A stretch of DNA of 48,921 bases, taken from contig MZNV01002901.1 in NCBI GenBank assembly GCA_002081555.1, forward strand, positions 1 to 48,921, in the 5' to 3' direction. How positions within the stretch are numbered: the stretch's first letter is position 1; every line of letters begins with the position of its first letter. The notes below the pieces were generated by a model. That model ran no database searches, was not told where the DNA came from, and was given only the letters and a program-made list of their open reading frames with translations. Below are positions 33,508 through 45,349 of the stretch, one piece after another. Both the position numbers and the translations under genes were made by a program. Source of the DNA: Protostelium mycophagum. Lineage: Eukaryota; Evosea; Variosea; Protosteliida; Protosteliaceae.

Positions 33508-35111
33508 TCACTCTCTCTGCCGCGTTGATGATCTGGGCTTATATTTGACCCCAGATAGAGCCTGTGGAAGAGGTTGTTTTGACTCCTTTATCTTTCTTAG
33601 TGCTTCCATGAGGCTCCAGTCGATTGGTTGTAATATTGCAGAGGCAGGTTGAGACAGTGAGACAAGCCCAACACTCGGTCTGAGGCTGATAATGCCACTT
33701 TCTGGATCAAGCAATTGCGCTCTCTCTAAAGTCATATCGTATTCGTCAATATTAGCTTGTATAGTCTTATATTTCTTCTCCTTATCGGCTCTCCCAATCA
33801 TCAACTCACCGCAGAATCTATGAATGTCTTCGGGCTAACAAATTTGAGCCACATCTTGATTGTTAAACTTACTTTGCTGTTCAGGACTAACTTCTCCTCG
33901 ATTTGTATCTGGGTATTCGCGCGGTGCAATTTAGCCGCAAGCTCTTGTCTATCTTTCTCAACCTCCTTCTGTTTATTTTCGTATGTCTCTATAATTTTCT
34001 CTTGTGTTTTGGATAAATCCGCTGTGTCGAATATCGTCGCAGTATTGGGGCTGACTACTTTCAGCCAACTTGATTCATCCTTAATTTTACTTTTTGGGGG
34101 GAGCGTCCCGAGTGGACCATCTCAGATATCTTGTGTTTGGGAGTGATGTTTTGTTTCCAAGATATTGCTTGACTATTGGACTATTCAAGTACATATCGAA
34201 ATTTTTGAACGTGAGCTTCGGGTAACCACTGAAAAGAGTAAATTTGCTCCAATATACTGGTACTCTGAGGCTGTCCTTCAAGATTCAGATAAATCATCCG
34301 ATTGCCTTACCTTTGCGAGAAGGTCTAATCTCATCATCGATTTAATAGCGGCCTTTCTGTCCTCGTTGTCTTCCGCCTCGTCATCCAAGTCCATAATATC
34401 CCGAGCGGACAAGCCTTGGTATCCCTCTGCCTGTAACCTCTCTGCTCTCCGAAGATCCGAATTGATTAATCTGATATCAGGTTCTCTTATGCCGATATCA
34501 GGCTTCTTTGGAAGTCTTTTATCTGGTCTCAATAGTTCCCATGCCTATATTTATTCAGTATATATAGATACTGATGCGCGCGATTAGTTTACCTCTGATT
34601 CTCCGAATAGAATTCTATATTGATCAATATGAAATTGAAATTCAAAAAAATCGCCCACAAATAATTCTACAATATTTCTGAAGATTGCCAGCCTAACTGG
34701 GGAGTCCAGCTCAGCATCCAGTTCAGGGAATACCTCTGCAAATATTTCGAAGACAGATTGTACGACAAAATAATGGTAGTACTGTCTGATGATCATTTCT
34801 TGCCAAATTCTCGTCAGTTTGCTCACCTTGAACGTCTCTTGGCGGTAGAATGTGAGAGAGGTTAAGAATGTCACGAAATCATCGGATAGATTCTTCCGTA
34901 ACACCTTCTGCTCTTGTCTGGTTGTCTCTGGATGAAAATATATACAATGTGCCAACCAAAAGCAAACCTCAACAACAGTGATGGATTCAGGCATCATGTA
35001 ATTCTCTTTGATTTGTGCGGGTTGTGGTTCTCTTGTAAGGGACAACTTCTTATTTACAGTATCACAAATTTGCTCAGCTTTGATGTTGACAGGATAATCA
35101 CTTCCAGCCAT
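33508..35111 (-). CDS. Large helical protein, unknown
   Basis: Five exons (34593-35111, 34311-34544, 34091-34275, 33873-34050, 33508-33834) give 480 residues in one frame. The N-terminal 170 residues are a compact helical domain with aromatic-rich stretches (MIIRQYYHYFVVQSVFEIFA, LFVGDFFEFQFHIDQYRILF). A charged linker with RPDKRLPKKPDIGIREPDI follows, then SLPNTRYLRWSTRDAPPKN, a coiled coil (LSKTQEKIIETYENKQKEVE) and a basic tail. No family recognised. The domain pattern would suit an axonemal or scaffold protein, but that is only an impression. Confidence 0.7.
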
Positions 35112-35159
35112 GTAGTGTTGGGAGTTCTTATTTCAGTCAGGAAACAACCCAAGTTCTTC

Positions 35160-35516
35160 TCAAGTCACCTCCTCGAGGCTGGGAAGTGAGGGAATCGTCA
35201 GAGATTTGCGAATATGCGGATGACGACCGCCTCTTGTGTAATGCTGAGGAAGGTTAAATTCTCAACATCTTGACAATGAAACAACCTCTGCTGTCCTTCT
35301 CCTTGTTTGTGTGACATCCTCTGGCTTCGTAACGAAGAAGCTATTCCCCAAGTCAAGCTTGCCAGTATCTCGTTTGATGGGAGCTGCCTTTTCCATTTGA
35401 GCCAAGGTTTGTGTTGAAAAGAGTTTCGGAAATATATTGGTGAGCTCAGAATCTGAAGGGGTCTTCTCTTCATAGATTTTGTCTAAGATGATCTGCTTGT
35501 GTTTTGAGGCCTTCAT
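35160..35516 (-). CDS. Small basic protein, unknown
   Basis: Two exons (35286-35516, 35160-35243) give 104 residues (MKASKHKQIILDKIYEEKTP ... GGRHPHIRKSLTIPSLPSLE). Rich in Lys, Thr and Ser; no domain recognised. Its stop lies 48 nt before the start of the next minus-strand gene. An upstream exon through a 27-nt intron could add residues, but that intron is shorter than any secure one here. Confidence 0.5.
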
Positions 35517-35628
35517 GTCCTAAATATACTCATAATTTTATTATACCTCACTCCGCGAAGTTGATGAATTTTCCAATATTTTTCCCAATGAAACACGAAG
35601 AGTAGAGGGACACATATTTATATAACTC

Positions 35629-38509
35629 TTAAAGCCTATTTCCAGATTTGATCTTGTTGAAAGCAGCCATAATCTCAGATTTCTTCGTTTTGGGAAGGTT
35701 TCCTCCTCGTGCAGAGTGCGTCGGTGCCTCCTCTTGTGTCTCCCCAGATGTACTTCTCTCCTCAATCAATTTGTGCAGATGAGGGGAACTATTCATCATT
35801 TCTGCATACCCGGAGCTGTTCAATACCATTGTCTATGATTGTATAAGATGATGGGGTTGGTTGTCCTCCTCACCGTGATGTCAGGGTGCGAGTCACAGAT
35901 GAATTCGACGCACGATCTCTTCAAGCGGGGAACATCGAAACGGTCAGCAACTTCCAAGAGCCAAGCCACATTCTCCTCCTCGATAGAACTCTCAATGTAA
36001 TCTTCTAATCTCAATTTCAAATCTTCCACCATGAACCTGTCTGCTGCACGTAACAAATCCACGGCGTTCTCTTCGTTGATGACGTCATCACGATTGGTGT
36101 AGATAAAGGTGAGGAGTGATGTAAATATTTGGGGGGTGATTGTCTCGTCTACAGGAAACACCCTCTCATTTCTTTCTCTGAAACTGCTAGAGAATAATCT
36201 TTCGAAATATGGACATCTACAACTCTCAGGATTTGAGATATCCCTTATTATATACCTCGCTTTGAGTACAGCACGGTGTGCATGTATTATTTGCTTTTGT
36301 ACAGTGAATGATATGTCTGGTTGTAATTGGATAGAATTCACCGCTGATGTCATCTCTTCTGCAAAGGTAGATGATGGTATGATATCATTGCTCATATCTC
36401 GAAGACTCGCGGTGGCCGATCCTCGCTTGCACAACGCATACAACCTGCAGGATTAGGAATGATAAATAAATATTGATCTATATGGAATGATGAATATGCG
36501 TACCTGTTCAACCCCCATTTCCTTGCTGTTGTACCTAATTCCTTTCTAAGATGTGGAGGTATCTTGACATGATCAGTGTAGAGATATCTCAATATTCCCA
36601 TGAATATAGGATATTTAATATTCTTCAACTCCAAGGAAGAACCATCATATGTTCCTACGAATCTCTTTTGAAGATTATATATCGTCAATAGTCTTTCACT
36701 CCTCGATAATATTATACACTTATGCCCTGGTACCTGAACAAATAAATATTTTACATCTATTATATATATCTCACCTCTCTACCATCTACGATTATGGTAA
36801 TATCCGAATACTCTGAGTTGGACACCAGGGGAGCAAAATCGAAAGCAAAAGTGGAGACAGAAGAGGAAGTGACTATAAGTGAGTGCTTGTTTCCTGCGGC
36901 AACTGAAGCAATGCATTCACCTTGCATCTGTCCCACTTCTTTGGGCACCAACTGGAACCTGCGATTACCGTGTCCAAGACAACCTGAAACCCCATCAGCA
37001 AAATAGGTATAAGGAATATGAATTACCGCTTGAACCCCATCCCCAAGTGTAAATCTTATTCTTGTCTGTCACCGCAATACTATGTAAGTGTCCACAAGCC
37101 AAATCAAATACAACGGTTCCGGGTTCAATTCCTTGTAATGGCCTCGGTACGGAGTGATAGAAGTTCTTGTCCTTCTCATCTCCATAACCACCAGTGGACC
37201 AGTCTTGATAATTCTCTTCTCCTCCATGTTGCCCATATTCTCCATGACCTGATATCATTATTCCTCCTCTAATTCTCCATGACTCACCCCAAGACCAGAC
37301 ATTCCCCCTCATTCCAATTGCCATAGTGAAGAAACTCCCCAATGCTATCTGTACAATTCTCTCTTCTTGAGAAGCCAAGACCTCAATCCTTCTTGGTATC
37401 AACGAATCCCGTGGTTCTCCATGACCCAGTTGCTATATTGATGTCACCTCCATATCAAATTGATCAAGTGCGTTACCCCAAATACGCCAAGACCACAAGT
37501 ATAAAGATTTCCATCTTGTGATAACAAGGCCGTGTGCTGCATACCACAAGCGACTTTCTCTATATGGACTCCCTCTATTGCACTCATCTACCATCATTAT
37601 TATCATGGTTTATAATAAGGTTAAACCTTTTGTGGGTGCTCTTGGTTAAATCTGTTTCCCAGACCAAGCTGTCCCTTCTCGTTGAATCCCCAGCTGTACA
37701 CCTCCCCTTCTGTATCTACAACCACTGTATACGCATACCCTGCTGCCACTGATTTGATCTTCTTCTTAAGTAGTGGTCCACCAACAATTATCGGTATATT
37801 CTGATTGTATGGTACAAAATTACCAAAATTATTGTTGAGAGAAGCCATCAACTCTTCCTCCGATAATTTTGTTCCAGACCCTGAGTGATTAAATAATTAT
37901 TAATCATCCAATAATCACCTGACAAGTATTGCACCACCGATCTGTCAATAATCTCTTGCGTTCTCAGACCAGGCATCTCCACTGCAAATTTAAACCAACT
38001 ATCATTGTTGGTAGTCAGGTGGTACAATCTTCCCCAAATAAAGACCTTCCCAGTCTCTGTCAACCCCACAACATGAGAGGACCCACTGTCTACATCCACT
38101 ATCTCGTCTACATTAGAAACCTCCTCAGTACTATTTTCAGTTGAAGGTTACCTTTACATGACGTAAGGCTTGCACCCTCTGTGGTAGGTGCTGGTTGTTC
38201 CTATCACCCTGACCAAGTTGACCCTCTCTCCCTCGTCCCCAGGCGTATAGATCTCCGTGCTCTGTGATGGCCAGAGAATGTTGCTCACCACATTTCACCT
38301 TGGACAGCGTGAGATTAAATTGATGATGTTAATACTGATGAGAAACTTAATCTACCTTGATGATATTCTTTCCTTTAAGGCCCTCGATGATGCTGGGTTC
38401 TAAGGAGTCTTCATTATTTCCAAGACCTAGAGCCCCCAGTTTATTAAACCCAAAGGAGTAGACTGCGACATTCAGGTGTTTTGTCTTCAATAAAGGTAAT
38501 ACCCGCCAT
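35629..38509 (-). CDS. RCC1-repeat protein with two C-terminal BTB domains
   Basis: Thirteen exons (38503-38509, 38356-38462, 38158-38298, 37919-38120, 37627-37880, 37477-37587, 37288-37432, 37027-37248, 36775-36983, 36504-36733, 36256-36444, 35874-36216, 35629-35832) give 787 residues. Exon 1 is seven nt (Met-Ala). Six to seven RCC1 blades can be read (GALGLGNNED, YAWGRGREGQLGQGD, YSWGFNEKGQLGLGN, WSWGHGEYGQHGG, YTWGWGSSGCLGHGN). BTB1 follows (residues about 500-600, FVGTYDGSSLELKNIKYPIF), then BTB2 (DISFTVQKQIIHAHRAVLKA, CPYFERLFSSSF) with a BACK-like tail (LKLRLEDYIESSIEEENVAW). Related to RCBTB and Dictyostelium RCC1-BTB proteins; likely a Cullin-3 adaptor with a propeller for substrate or GTPase binding. 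Confidence 0.9.
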
Positions 38510-38736
38510 GCTTCTGGTTGTGGTGTTGCTTTCTGTCCAGTCAACACTGAAATTGAACCGGAGCCCGAAATTCTGGGTGCCCTCTGTTGATTACGTCATC
38601 TTCCTCATTCGCCGAATCGAAGAAGGTGAAGAAATTTCGCCTTTTGTCTTCAGCCAAAAAGAATTTATTCACAGAAATCACCCTTTGAATTTATTTTTCC
38701 AAGTCCGTTTTTTGAAGCTGCAGCACTTGCAGCGAC

Positions 38737-41700
38737 TCAAAATCGATTCTCGCTCATCCTTGTTTTTCTCAACTTTCCCAACATGTTTACAGCCTCCATT
38801 CCGATGTTTTGTGCTGTTGGTGCTCCATTTGCATTCCCATTATTTTGTGTTGCAGTTAAATTTTCTGTAGATGTCAGTGCCGGTAAGGATATACTCTGCA
38901 TACCCAGAGGTGTTTTCCTCTTTGCTGCTTGTAATTCTTTGTTATTCTCTTCGTAGGCTTTTTCTAATGTTGTATTGAAGTCCAACAAGAGTTTGAAAAG
39001 GTCTTCCGGAGCATCCATAATCCCGTTCTGCCCAAAATAGGAGATCACCTCCTTATATTTCTCATCCATGACTGATCTTATCAGTACCATATCGTACCCA
39101 TACATTACCTTTGCTTCTATCCTCCAATTCCTTCAGTTCAGTGATTGAATTGTGATGAAATACCTAATTTACTGAGTTGAATCCTTCCTTTCTTCCTCAC
39201 CTTCATCACACGTACAAAATTCTCCTCTTCTGAGAGCTGCATTTCTTTTGATATTGTATCCAGTCCCTTCTTGATATCTCCAATCTCTTTGTGTATTGTT
39301 GAAGTGGAGACTAATTATTATCATTCGTTATCATCTAGCATCATAGCTCACTCTTTGATGCAGATTCTACGGTGGATATCTCGGACCAGTAATCTTTGAT
39401 ATATGCGAACTTCCCTTGCATCATAGTTGCAAAGAAGTGAAGAAGATTCTTCTTATTATCCACTGTTTTTGTATCGGTCATCTATAAAGTTAAGTTATTG
39501 GAGTAGATGATGGTCACCTTGAGAAGACAATCGATGGTGAATCCATAGGCTGATCCACGAAAGCTCCCTCCGTTGATGAAATTTCCCAAGGCCAATACCA
39601 CTTCCAACATCTGAGCAAATTTCTCGCTGGTGTGTATTTGTGTGCAAGCAGTTATGATCGTTTCAATGTACTATAAATATCAGCATCTGATTCATTCTCT
39701 TTAGCCTCTCGTCTTCTCACCGGATGAATATCCTTAATTTGAATTTGGAGCTTCATCTTGATCTGCCACGAGTCCAACCTTGTTATCAATCTCGGTATAC
39801 TCGACATCTGGACATAATGAGATCGTGAATCGTCATCAATAACACCTCCAACATGATGTTCTCCACAAAACCATATAAATGCTTCTCTTCACATTCCAGA
39901 AGAGAATGAACCTCTTCTTTTGTGGGAGCGTATTTGATCATATTCTGAAGTATTCCTGGTGTCATCTTGGATTCATCTAATTCTATGATGGCCCTCTTTA
40001 TTGTCTCCGGTGTCATCTTCAGTGAAGATAATACTATCGCTATAACCCAAATCAATTCACACATAAAGAGTGAATATTCTTACAAATATTATTGGACTTC
40101 TGTGGATCCACTAAACTTAAAAGTTTTTCCCTATTGGCTGAACGTGCAAGTCTGGGTGACATTGTGACATCGCTAACAGCCGGCATTCGAAACATCTGCT
40201 CAATCTCTTCATGAAACTGGTTCAACTCCAGGTCTTTTGCTTTGGCCCAGAAGCTGTCCACAACCTGATTGATTATTCGCTTGTAAAAAGTACAAGATTG
40301 TCTCTTACAGCTGCGTTGGATAGCTTTTTCCATTGAAACCCTTTCAATCTTATAGATGGTGAAGATAGTTTCTTTGGTGGAAGGGAAGGTATTCCTATGT
40401 ACATTAGTTTGCACATGTACAATTACGCTCCGGAATCTAATCATTATTTTGTGCTTACCTGGCGCACCTGGTGCACTCGGAGCACCCGGAGGCGGAGGTG
40501 GGCCTGGTGCTGGGGGAGGAGCAGGTATATCTGCCTCTTCTGTACTCCCTTCTGATATATTCTCCATCTCTTTTGAGACTTCCTCAAGCTCTTTCTCTTC
40601 CTTCCTACACTTGTTCATTGCAGTTAGGTGTTCGACACTCACTTTACTGCTTCTAATGCCTTCTCTACCTCAAGACGCTTTCGCTCCAATTCTTGCCATT
40701 GAGCTTTTAAGTCTTCCCTCTCCTTGTTTGCTTGTTCTTTCGCTGCTTCTAACTCATCCCATTCTGATTTCATCTTCTCAATCTCCTTTGATTTTTCCTC
40801 CAGTATATGCTGAATGCCTGTACCGTTATTCCTTCTCATGTTTATATGCTGTGATACCTGACAACTTCAATGGTGGTGTGTTATGTGGATGCACAACCCT
40901 GTTCATCTGATGTTGTCGTAAGATTTCATAGATTCTCTTAAACTTACATTATTTATACCATCATCACTTTCACTGTCTGACAATGCTTCGGTCATCATTC
41001 CAGGGACTGAAAGATCAATAAGAGCAATCTTGTAACATTCACGATTATTTTCCTCATCAGGAGGTGAATTATTTGACTTGTCCGTATCTTCAATCCCCAT
41101 ATTCTGTACACTCGATATATCGGAAATATCACCACCTCGCCCTCTATCTTTGGTTAATATCTTCTCAATTGAAAGTATAAAAAACGCACAGTAGGGGAGT
41201 AGGATGGGGTATCTTATCTCGACTGAGATTTGACTGCAGCCTTTGTACCTAGAATATCAATATTAAATTATAGTAATGTTTAACCTCTTCTGATAATTCC
41301 ATCAATTTGATTTCCTTTTTATGCTTTTCTTCTTCAACAGTGAATAGCCTCTGTCTCTCTTTGATTAGCTCTTGATCAACCTGAATATATTTGAGAGGAG
41401 TATAAATGTACCAATGGATAGCACCTTCTCTTTCTGTGAAATGATGTATGCTTCTTGTACACTGAGATTTATCTTCTCCTGCTCATAAATACTCTGCATA
41501 TTCCGGACCTAAATTGATATTTCATTCCTTCATCTGATGATATTTCTGGTCACCTCTGCTTGAGCTGCTTGAAGTTCGTCCCTCAAAGTCTTCGATTCTT
41601 TGTCAACCGTTTTGGTTCTTAACTTAACTTGTGCTTTTATGATCTTCTCTAGTTTAGGGGTGATTTCATTCTCATCCTTGCTCTTTTTCTTTTTTTTCTG

Positions 41701-42511
41701 AAAGGGTTTCAACTTGGATTTGTGATGTTCTATCACCCTTTTGTTCTTCTCCCGGACTTTTTTCATAGCCTGGTCGAGTTCCTTCTTAAAATTCATCTGT
41801 GTATTTGCGTCTGCTTTTTTAGAAATGAAAACCTTCTTAGTTGGAAGGGGTGGGGGATTTGTTATGGCTGTGTTTGTATCACTCAAATTTTAATCTTGAT
41901 GTCTGTCACCAACCTGAAGATTTAGTTTTTTTTATTGTCTTGTTCTCCTTCAAAACAGTATTGATTATTGTGTCCTTTGTTATCTTTGGTTTTGCGTCTG
42001 CAATTGGAACAGTTTTACTTTTTGGGTTAGCACTCGAGTTCCAAATTGCAGACGGACTGCTGGTAGGATTCTTTGTGACCTTAGAAGAATTCTTCTTCGT
42101 TATTGAGTTTAGAGAAGGGGTGGAAGATTTAGAGAGTATAGTTTGTCGTGGTGGATCCACAACTCGTCTTTTTGGGCGAGGCTCTGCGCTTGAGCTTCTT
42201 TTTCGCATCCCCTCTGTTGATCGCAGGGTAATCTTAGATTCCTCTGTTCTTTGTTGTTTGACGGAACTCTCAAGAAGAATTGGAGAGGCTGTTGCTTTCG
42301 AGGATTTTAGCGGTTTGATCTTGGGTGACAGAGAAAGAGCTTTCTGAAGGGTGAGTATTATCAAACAGCGCATGCATACCTTTGTTAACTCGATTTTAAC
42401 AGATTGAACGCTTCGAGGAGATAACTTCGACTTTGGCTTTGCTCTCTGTGCGGGCGATTCAAGCTTCAACAATTTGATGTCGAATTTCGATTTGAGTGAG
42501 TTATTGTCCAT
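38737..42511 (-). CDS. Formin (FH1-FH2 actin nucleator)
   Basis: A multi-exon gene; I traced most but not all joins. The N-terminus (from 42511; exons 42380-42511 and about 41910-42343) is very basic and Ser/Lys-rich. It is followed by long coiled coil (ELDQAMKKVREKNKRVIEHH; KEREDLKAQWQELERKRLEV) and an acidic insert with SDSESDDG. FH1 is short (APPPAPGPPPPPGAPSAPGA). FH2 starts with the lasso (RLKGFQWKKLSNAAV). It continues VVDSFWAKAKDLELNQFHEE, REKLLSLVDPQKSNNI, KRAIIELDESKMTPGILQNM and, near the end, FKLLLDFNTTLEKAYEEN. The last residues (GMEAVNMLGKLRKTR) resemble a diaphanous autoregulatory domain. No GTPase-binding/DID domain is evident. It nucleates and elongates unbranched actin filaments. 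Confidence 0.85.
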
Positions 42512-42822
42512 CTAGCCTTATTATTCTTGAAACGATATATCATTGGTGTTACCGTCATCCATCACAGAGGTCAACGCTTTCTCGAGAAAAGTCCGTTTTT
42601 GAATTGTTTGCAGGATTAACATATAAATTCTCGCAAATTAATATTTCACTGATTATAATTAAATTTGGTGTGGGATGGATGCTTCCTTGGTTCAGATGGT
42701 AGTCTTCTGAAGCTGGACCATCATCACAAAGGGCCATCCTTACATTTCTTTAGAATGATTATCGATCCCGAAATTCAAAAAAGATTTTTTCTGATTGGTC
42801 GAATGATATCTGAAATCTTCTG

Positions 42823-43298
42823 ATGCTTCGAGCAAAGGCACTCCCACCAATACTGCAACAAACGACTTCGAATGGAATCAAGAGCTCGATGTTTGTAAAG
42901 AGGACCTATTTTGTGTTGACCTTCTCAGAATCGTTACCTCTTCTGGAGAACTTTTGGCATCAGCTGGAGGAGATACAAATGAGAAATTAGTCGGGGCCAT
43001 TGCCATGAATGTTTGGTCTACTTACCAAAAAACCTCGGAAGATACAAGCTGCCTCCTCATAGATTGTGATGTGAGTTCGAAATAACTTGATGATTCTCAA
43101 AAAAATCAGGAGGGAAGACTTGGGCTAAAGAGAGTTGGTGACTTCTTGATCTGTATTTATGGCGATGCAGCAGTCCAATTTGGTAATCTGAAGGCAAAGG
43201 TAATCACAACTCCCTGCATTCTGTTCTAAAATAACAAGATTGACTCCCTAGCACAACACTTGGAGGAGCCACTGCAACAATTGTCCACAAATAATTAA
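42823..43298 (+). CDS. LAMTOR2: Ragulator subunit LAMTOR2 (roadblock fold)
   Basis: Four exons (42823-42890, 42929-43070, 43110-43199, 43239-43298) give 119 residues. Start MLRAKALPPILQQTTSNGI, middle SGELLASAGGDTNEKLVGAI and CLLIDCDEGRLGLKRVGDFL, end LKAKIDSLAQHLEEPLQQL all align with LAMTOR2. In animals it pairs with LAMTOR3 in the lysosomal Ragulator scaffold that recruits Rag GTPases and mTORC1. It is divergent from the formin (start codons 311 bp apart) and convergent with the next gene (20 nt between stops). Confidence 0.92.
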
Positions 43299-43318
43299 AA
43301 TACACGACGAAGAAGTCA

Positions 43319-44047
43319 TCACTTCATCGTTCGAGACCAATGCTTCAGCACTGTCACGAGTTCGTTATCTATTCTATGCAGCTTCGAGAGGATCAATCCA
43401 GTGATTGGGACAATGTGGGATAAGCCCGTTTCCTTCCGTTCTCCATTTTTCCTCTCTCCTTCTAGATTCTGCATGTCTCTCAGATAACAGAGGTCGTCGA
43501 CCAGAGAATTGAATTCTCCATATTGTCCGTCAATCGCTCGTCCTCCTCCTTCCACAATCTTGACGATTTGTTCCTTCTCTCGTGAGCCGATCCGTTCCTC
43601 CAGCACGTTATAGGTCATCTTGATGAAATGCCTGATCTCCTTATAAATGTCCTCGAGTAAATCCATTAGGAAGTTCTCGAAATCTTTGTGCTCGTTCGAG
43701 CTGTGCAAATTTATGGGAGTTGTGGAGTAGGCCAGTAATTGTTGTACAATACACAGGTTATCCTTAATGACGTCCAGTGACTTTGGTGGCTGGTCTATAT
43801 AGTTGTAGGGTACAGCGTTTGGTTCGTAAGTCAATCTTCTCCCTCCTTGATCGTACATGCGGAGGTTACAAAGGTATCCATCCACTTTTGATTCTATGAG
43901 ATCCAACCACCAAGAGCTGAGCTGAGCCTTCTTCTCCCCTTTAACATAATCTCGTACAACCTCGTGAAGAGGTCTCAGCTTTCCGTTCTCTCTTATTATC
44001 GGGCTATTGTCTTGAGTGTATTCTAAAGAGGCGAGAGGCTCTCTCAT
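43319..44047 (-). CDS. Single-exon helical protein, unknown
   Basis: An uninterrupted 242-codon frame, unusual here because nearly all other genes have introns. Mostly alpha-helical (DLLEDIYKEIRHFIKMTYNV, VPITGLILSKLHRIDNELVT), with no signal peptide or membrane segment. WWLDLIESKVDGYLCNLRMYDQ and VPYNYIDQPP look conserved-type, but I cannot name the family. Base composition is slightly more G/C-rich than neighbouring introns. Absence of introns may mean retroposition or simply a young gene. Confidence 0.65.
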   Translation of the reverse strand: MREPLASLEYTQDNSPIIRENGKLRPLHEVVRDYVKGEKKAQLSSWWLDLIESKVDGYLCNLRMYDQGGRRLTYEPNAVPYNYIDQPPKSLDVIKDNLCIVQQLLAYSTTPINLHSSNEHKDFENFLMDLLEDIYKEIRHFIKMTYNVLEERIGSREKEQIVKIVEGGGRAIDGQYGEFNSLVDDLCYLRDMQNLEGERKNGERKETGLSHIVPITGLILSKLHRIDNELVTVLKHWSRTMK

Positions 44048-44165
44048 CGTTCATCTGCTGATGTCTTCATCTGTTTGAGACCTCTCCTGCGACGTCTTAT
44101 TTTTGATTTATATTCCACGCGATCCACATCAGATCGAAATCTGATCAGCATTAATCAGCCTTCCC

Positions 44166-45286
44166 ATGGAGCTGGATTCGAACCTCTTCGTCGCTTACGC
44201 GAGCATCGTCACGATGGCTTGCGCGCCAATTCTTGTTGGAAGCATTCTATCCACCCAAAAGAAAGAGGTAATTACCAAAGCCAGAAATTCCAATAACCTC
44301 AAACAGATAGAATCTATGTCCACAGAGGATGCCATGAAATTTCCTCTTGTTGGAAGCGCCGTTCTCTTTGGGTTATATCTTGCTTTCAAATTTTTCTCCA
44401 AGGAGTATATCAACCTTCTATTGACCGGATACTTCTTGTTATTCGGCCTCTTCGCTGTGTCTGGTACTTTGAAGCACGTCGTACTTCCTTTTGTCAAAAA
44501 GAATCAGAACCTCGTCAAGACCACCTTCACGCCATTTTGGAATAAGAGCAGCCCAATAGAGATCGATATCGATACCGCCGATTTGATCAGTGGAATCCTT
44601 GCCTTTATTGTCGCTGCCTGGTATGGACTTACAAAGCACTGGGTGGCCAATAACATACTCGGACTCGCTTTCTGTGTTCAGGGTATCTCCTTATTATCTC
44701 TCGGCTCATACAAAATCGCTTCCATTTTATTGGTGAGTTGGATCGAAGTCTTCAGATATTGAGAGAGATATTGATGTATCTTCCAGGGAGGATTATTCTT
44801 CTACGATATTTTTTGGGTGTTTGGGACCGACGTCATGGTCACTGTCGCAAAATCATTTGACGCACCCATCAAGTTGGTTTTCCCCAAGAATGTATTTGCA
44901 GATGTATACCAATTCTCTATGCTTGGGTTGGGGGACATCGTGATACCAGGAGTATTCATCGCCTTATTATTGAGATATGACTTGCACAAGAAACACAACA
45001 ACTACATCTTCTTCGTTGTAACTTACATCGCCTATTTCTTTGGATTAGTATTCACCATCTTCATTATGCATACATTCAGAGCCGCACAAGTAAGTGAAGT
45101 CATGAATCCAACCATTACTCACCACCAAAGCCTGCATTATTATACTTAGTCCCCGCTTGCTTGGGTTCATCCTTTTTATTATCCTTTTTAAGAGGGGAAG
45201 TATCTTCGCTCTTATCCTACACCGAGGAATCCGCGTTACTCGTAGTGGAGAAAGACTCCACAAAAGTCAATCAGAAAATGGAATAA
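44166..45286 (+). CDS. HM13: Signal peptide peptidase (GxGD intramembrane protease)
   Basis: Three exons (44166-44732, 44787-45089, 45131-45286) give 341 residues with about nine membrane helices. Both catalytic aspartates are present in FFYDIFWVFG (YD) and SMLGLGDIVIPG (GLGD), and the substrate-docking PAL motif occurs in PALLYLVPACLG. SPP cleaves leftover signal peptides and some tail-anchored proteins in the ER membrane. The C-terminus (KVNQKME) lacks a KKXX retrieval signal. The start is the first ATG before MELDSNLFVAYASIVTMACA. Confidence 0.96.
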
Positions 45287-45349
45287 ATGGATTCTCTTGT
45301 TTAATATAGATTCTATTGTTTAATATGGATTCTATTGTTTAATATTGAG
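45287..45349. repeat. Short tandem repeat at the SPP / choline kinase junction
   Basis: The block 'gattctattgtttaatat' (about 20 bp) is repeated three times between the two converging stop codons. The last copy runs into the choline-kinase stop codon (45332-45334). Confidence 0.85.

Noticed and set aside
40356-40910. 184-codon plus-strand frame
   Set aside because: It is the reverse of the formin FH1 and coiled-coil exons; its Gly/Pro runs mirror the poly-Pro tract.
41841-42347. 168-codon plus-strand hydrophobic frame
   Set aside because: Antisense of the Lys/Ser-rich formin N-terminus.
44166-44215. GGATTCGAACC, a reverse B-box-like word
   Set aside because: It lies in the first codons of signal peptide peptidase and no tRNA arms flank it.
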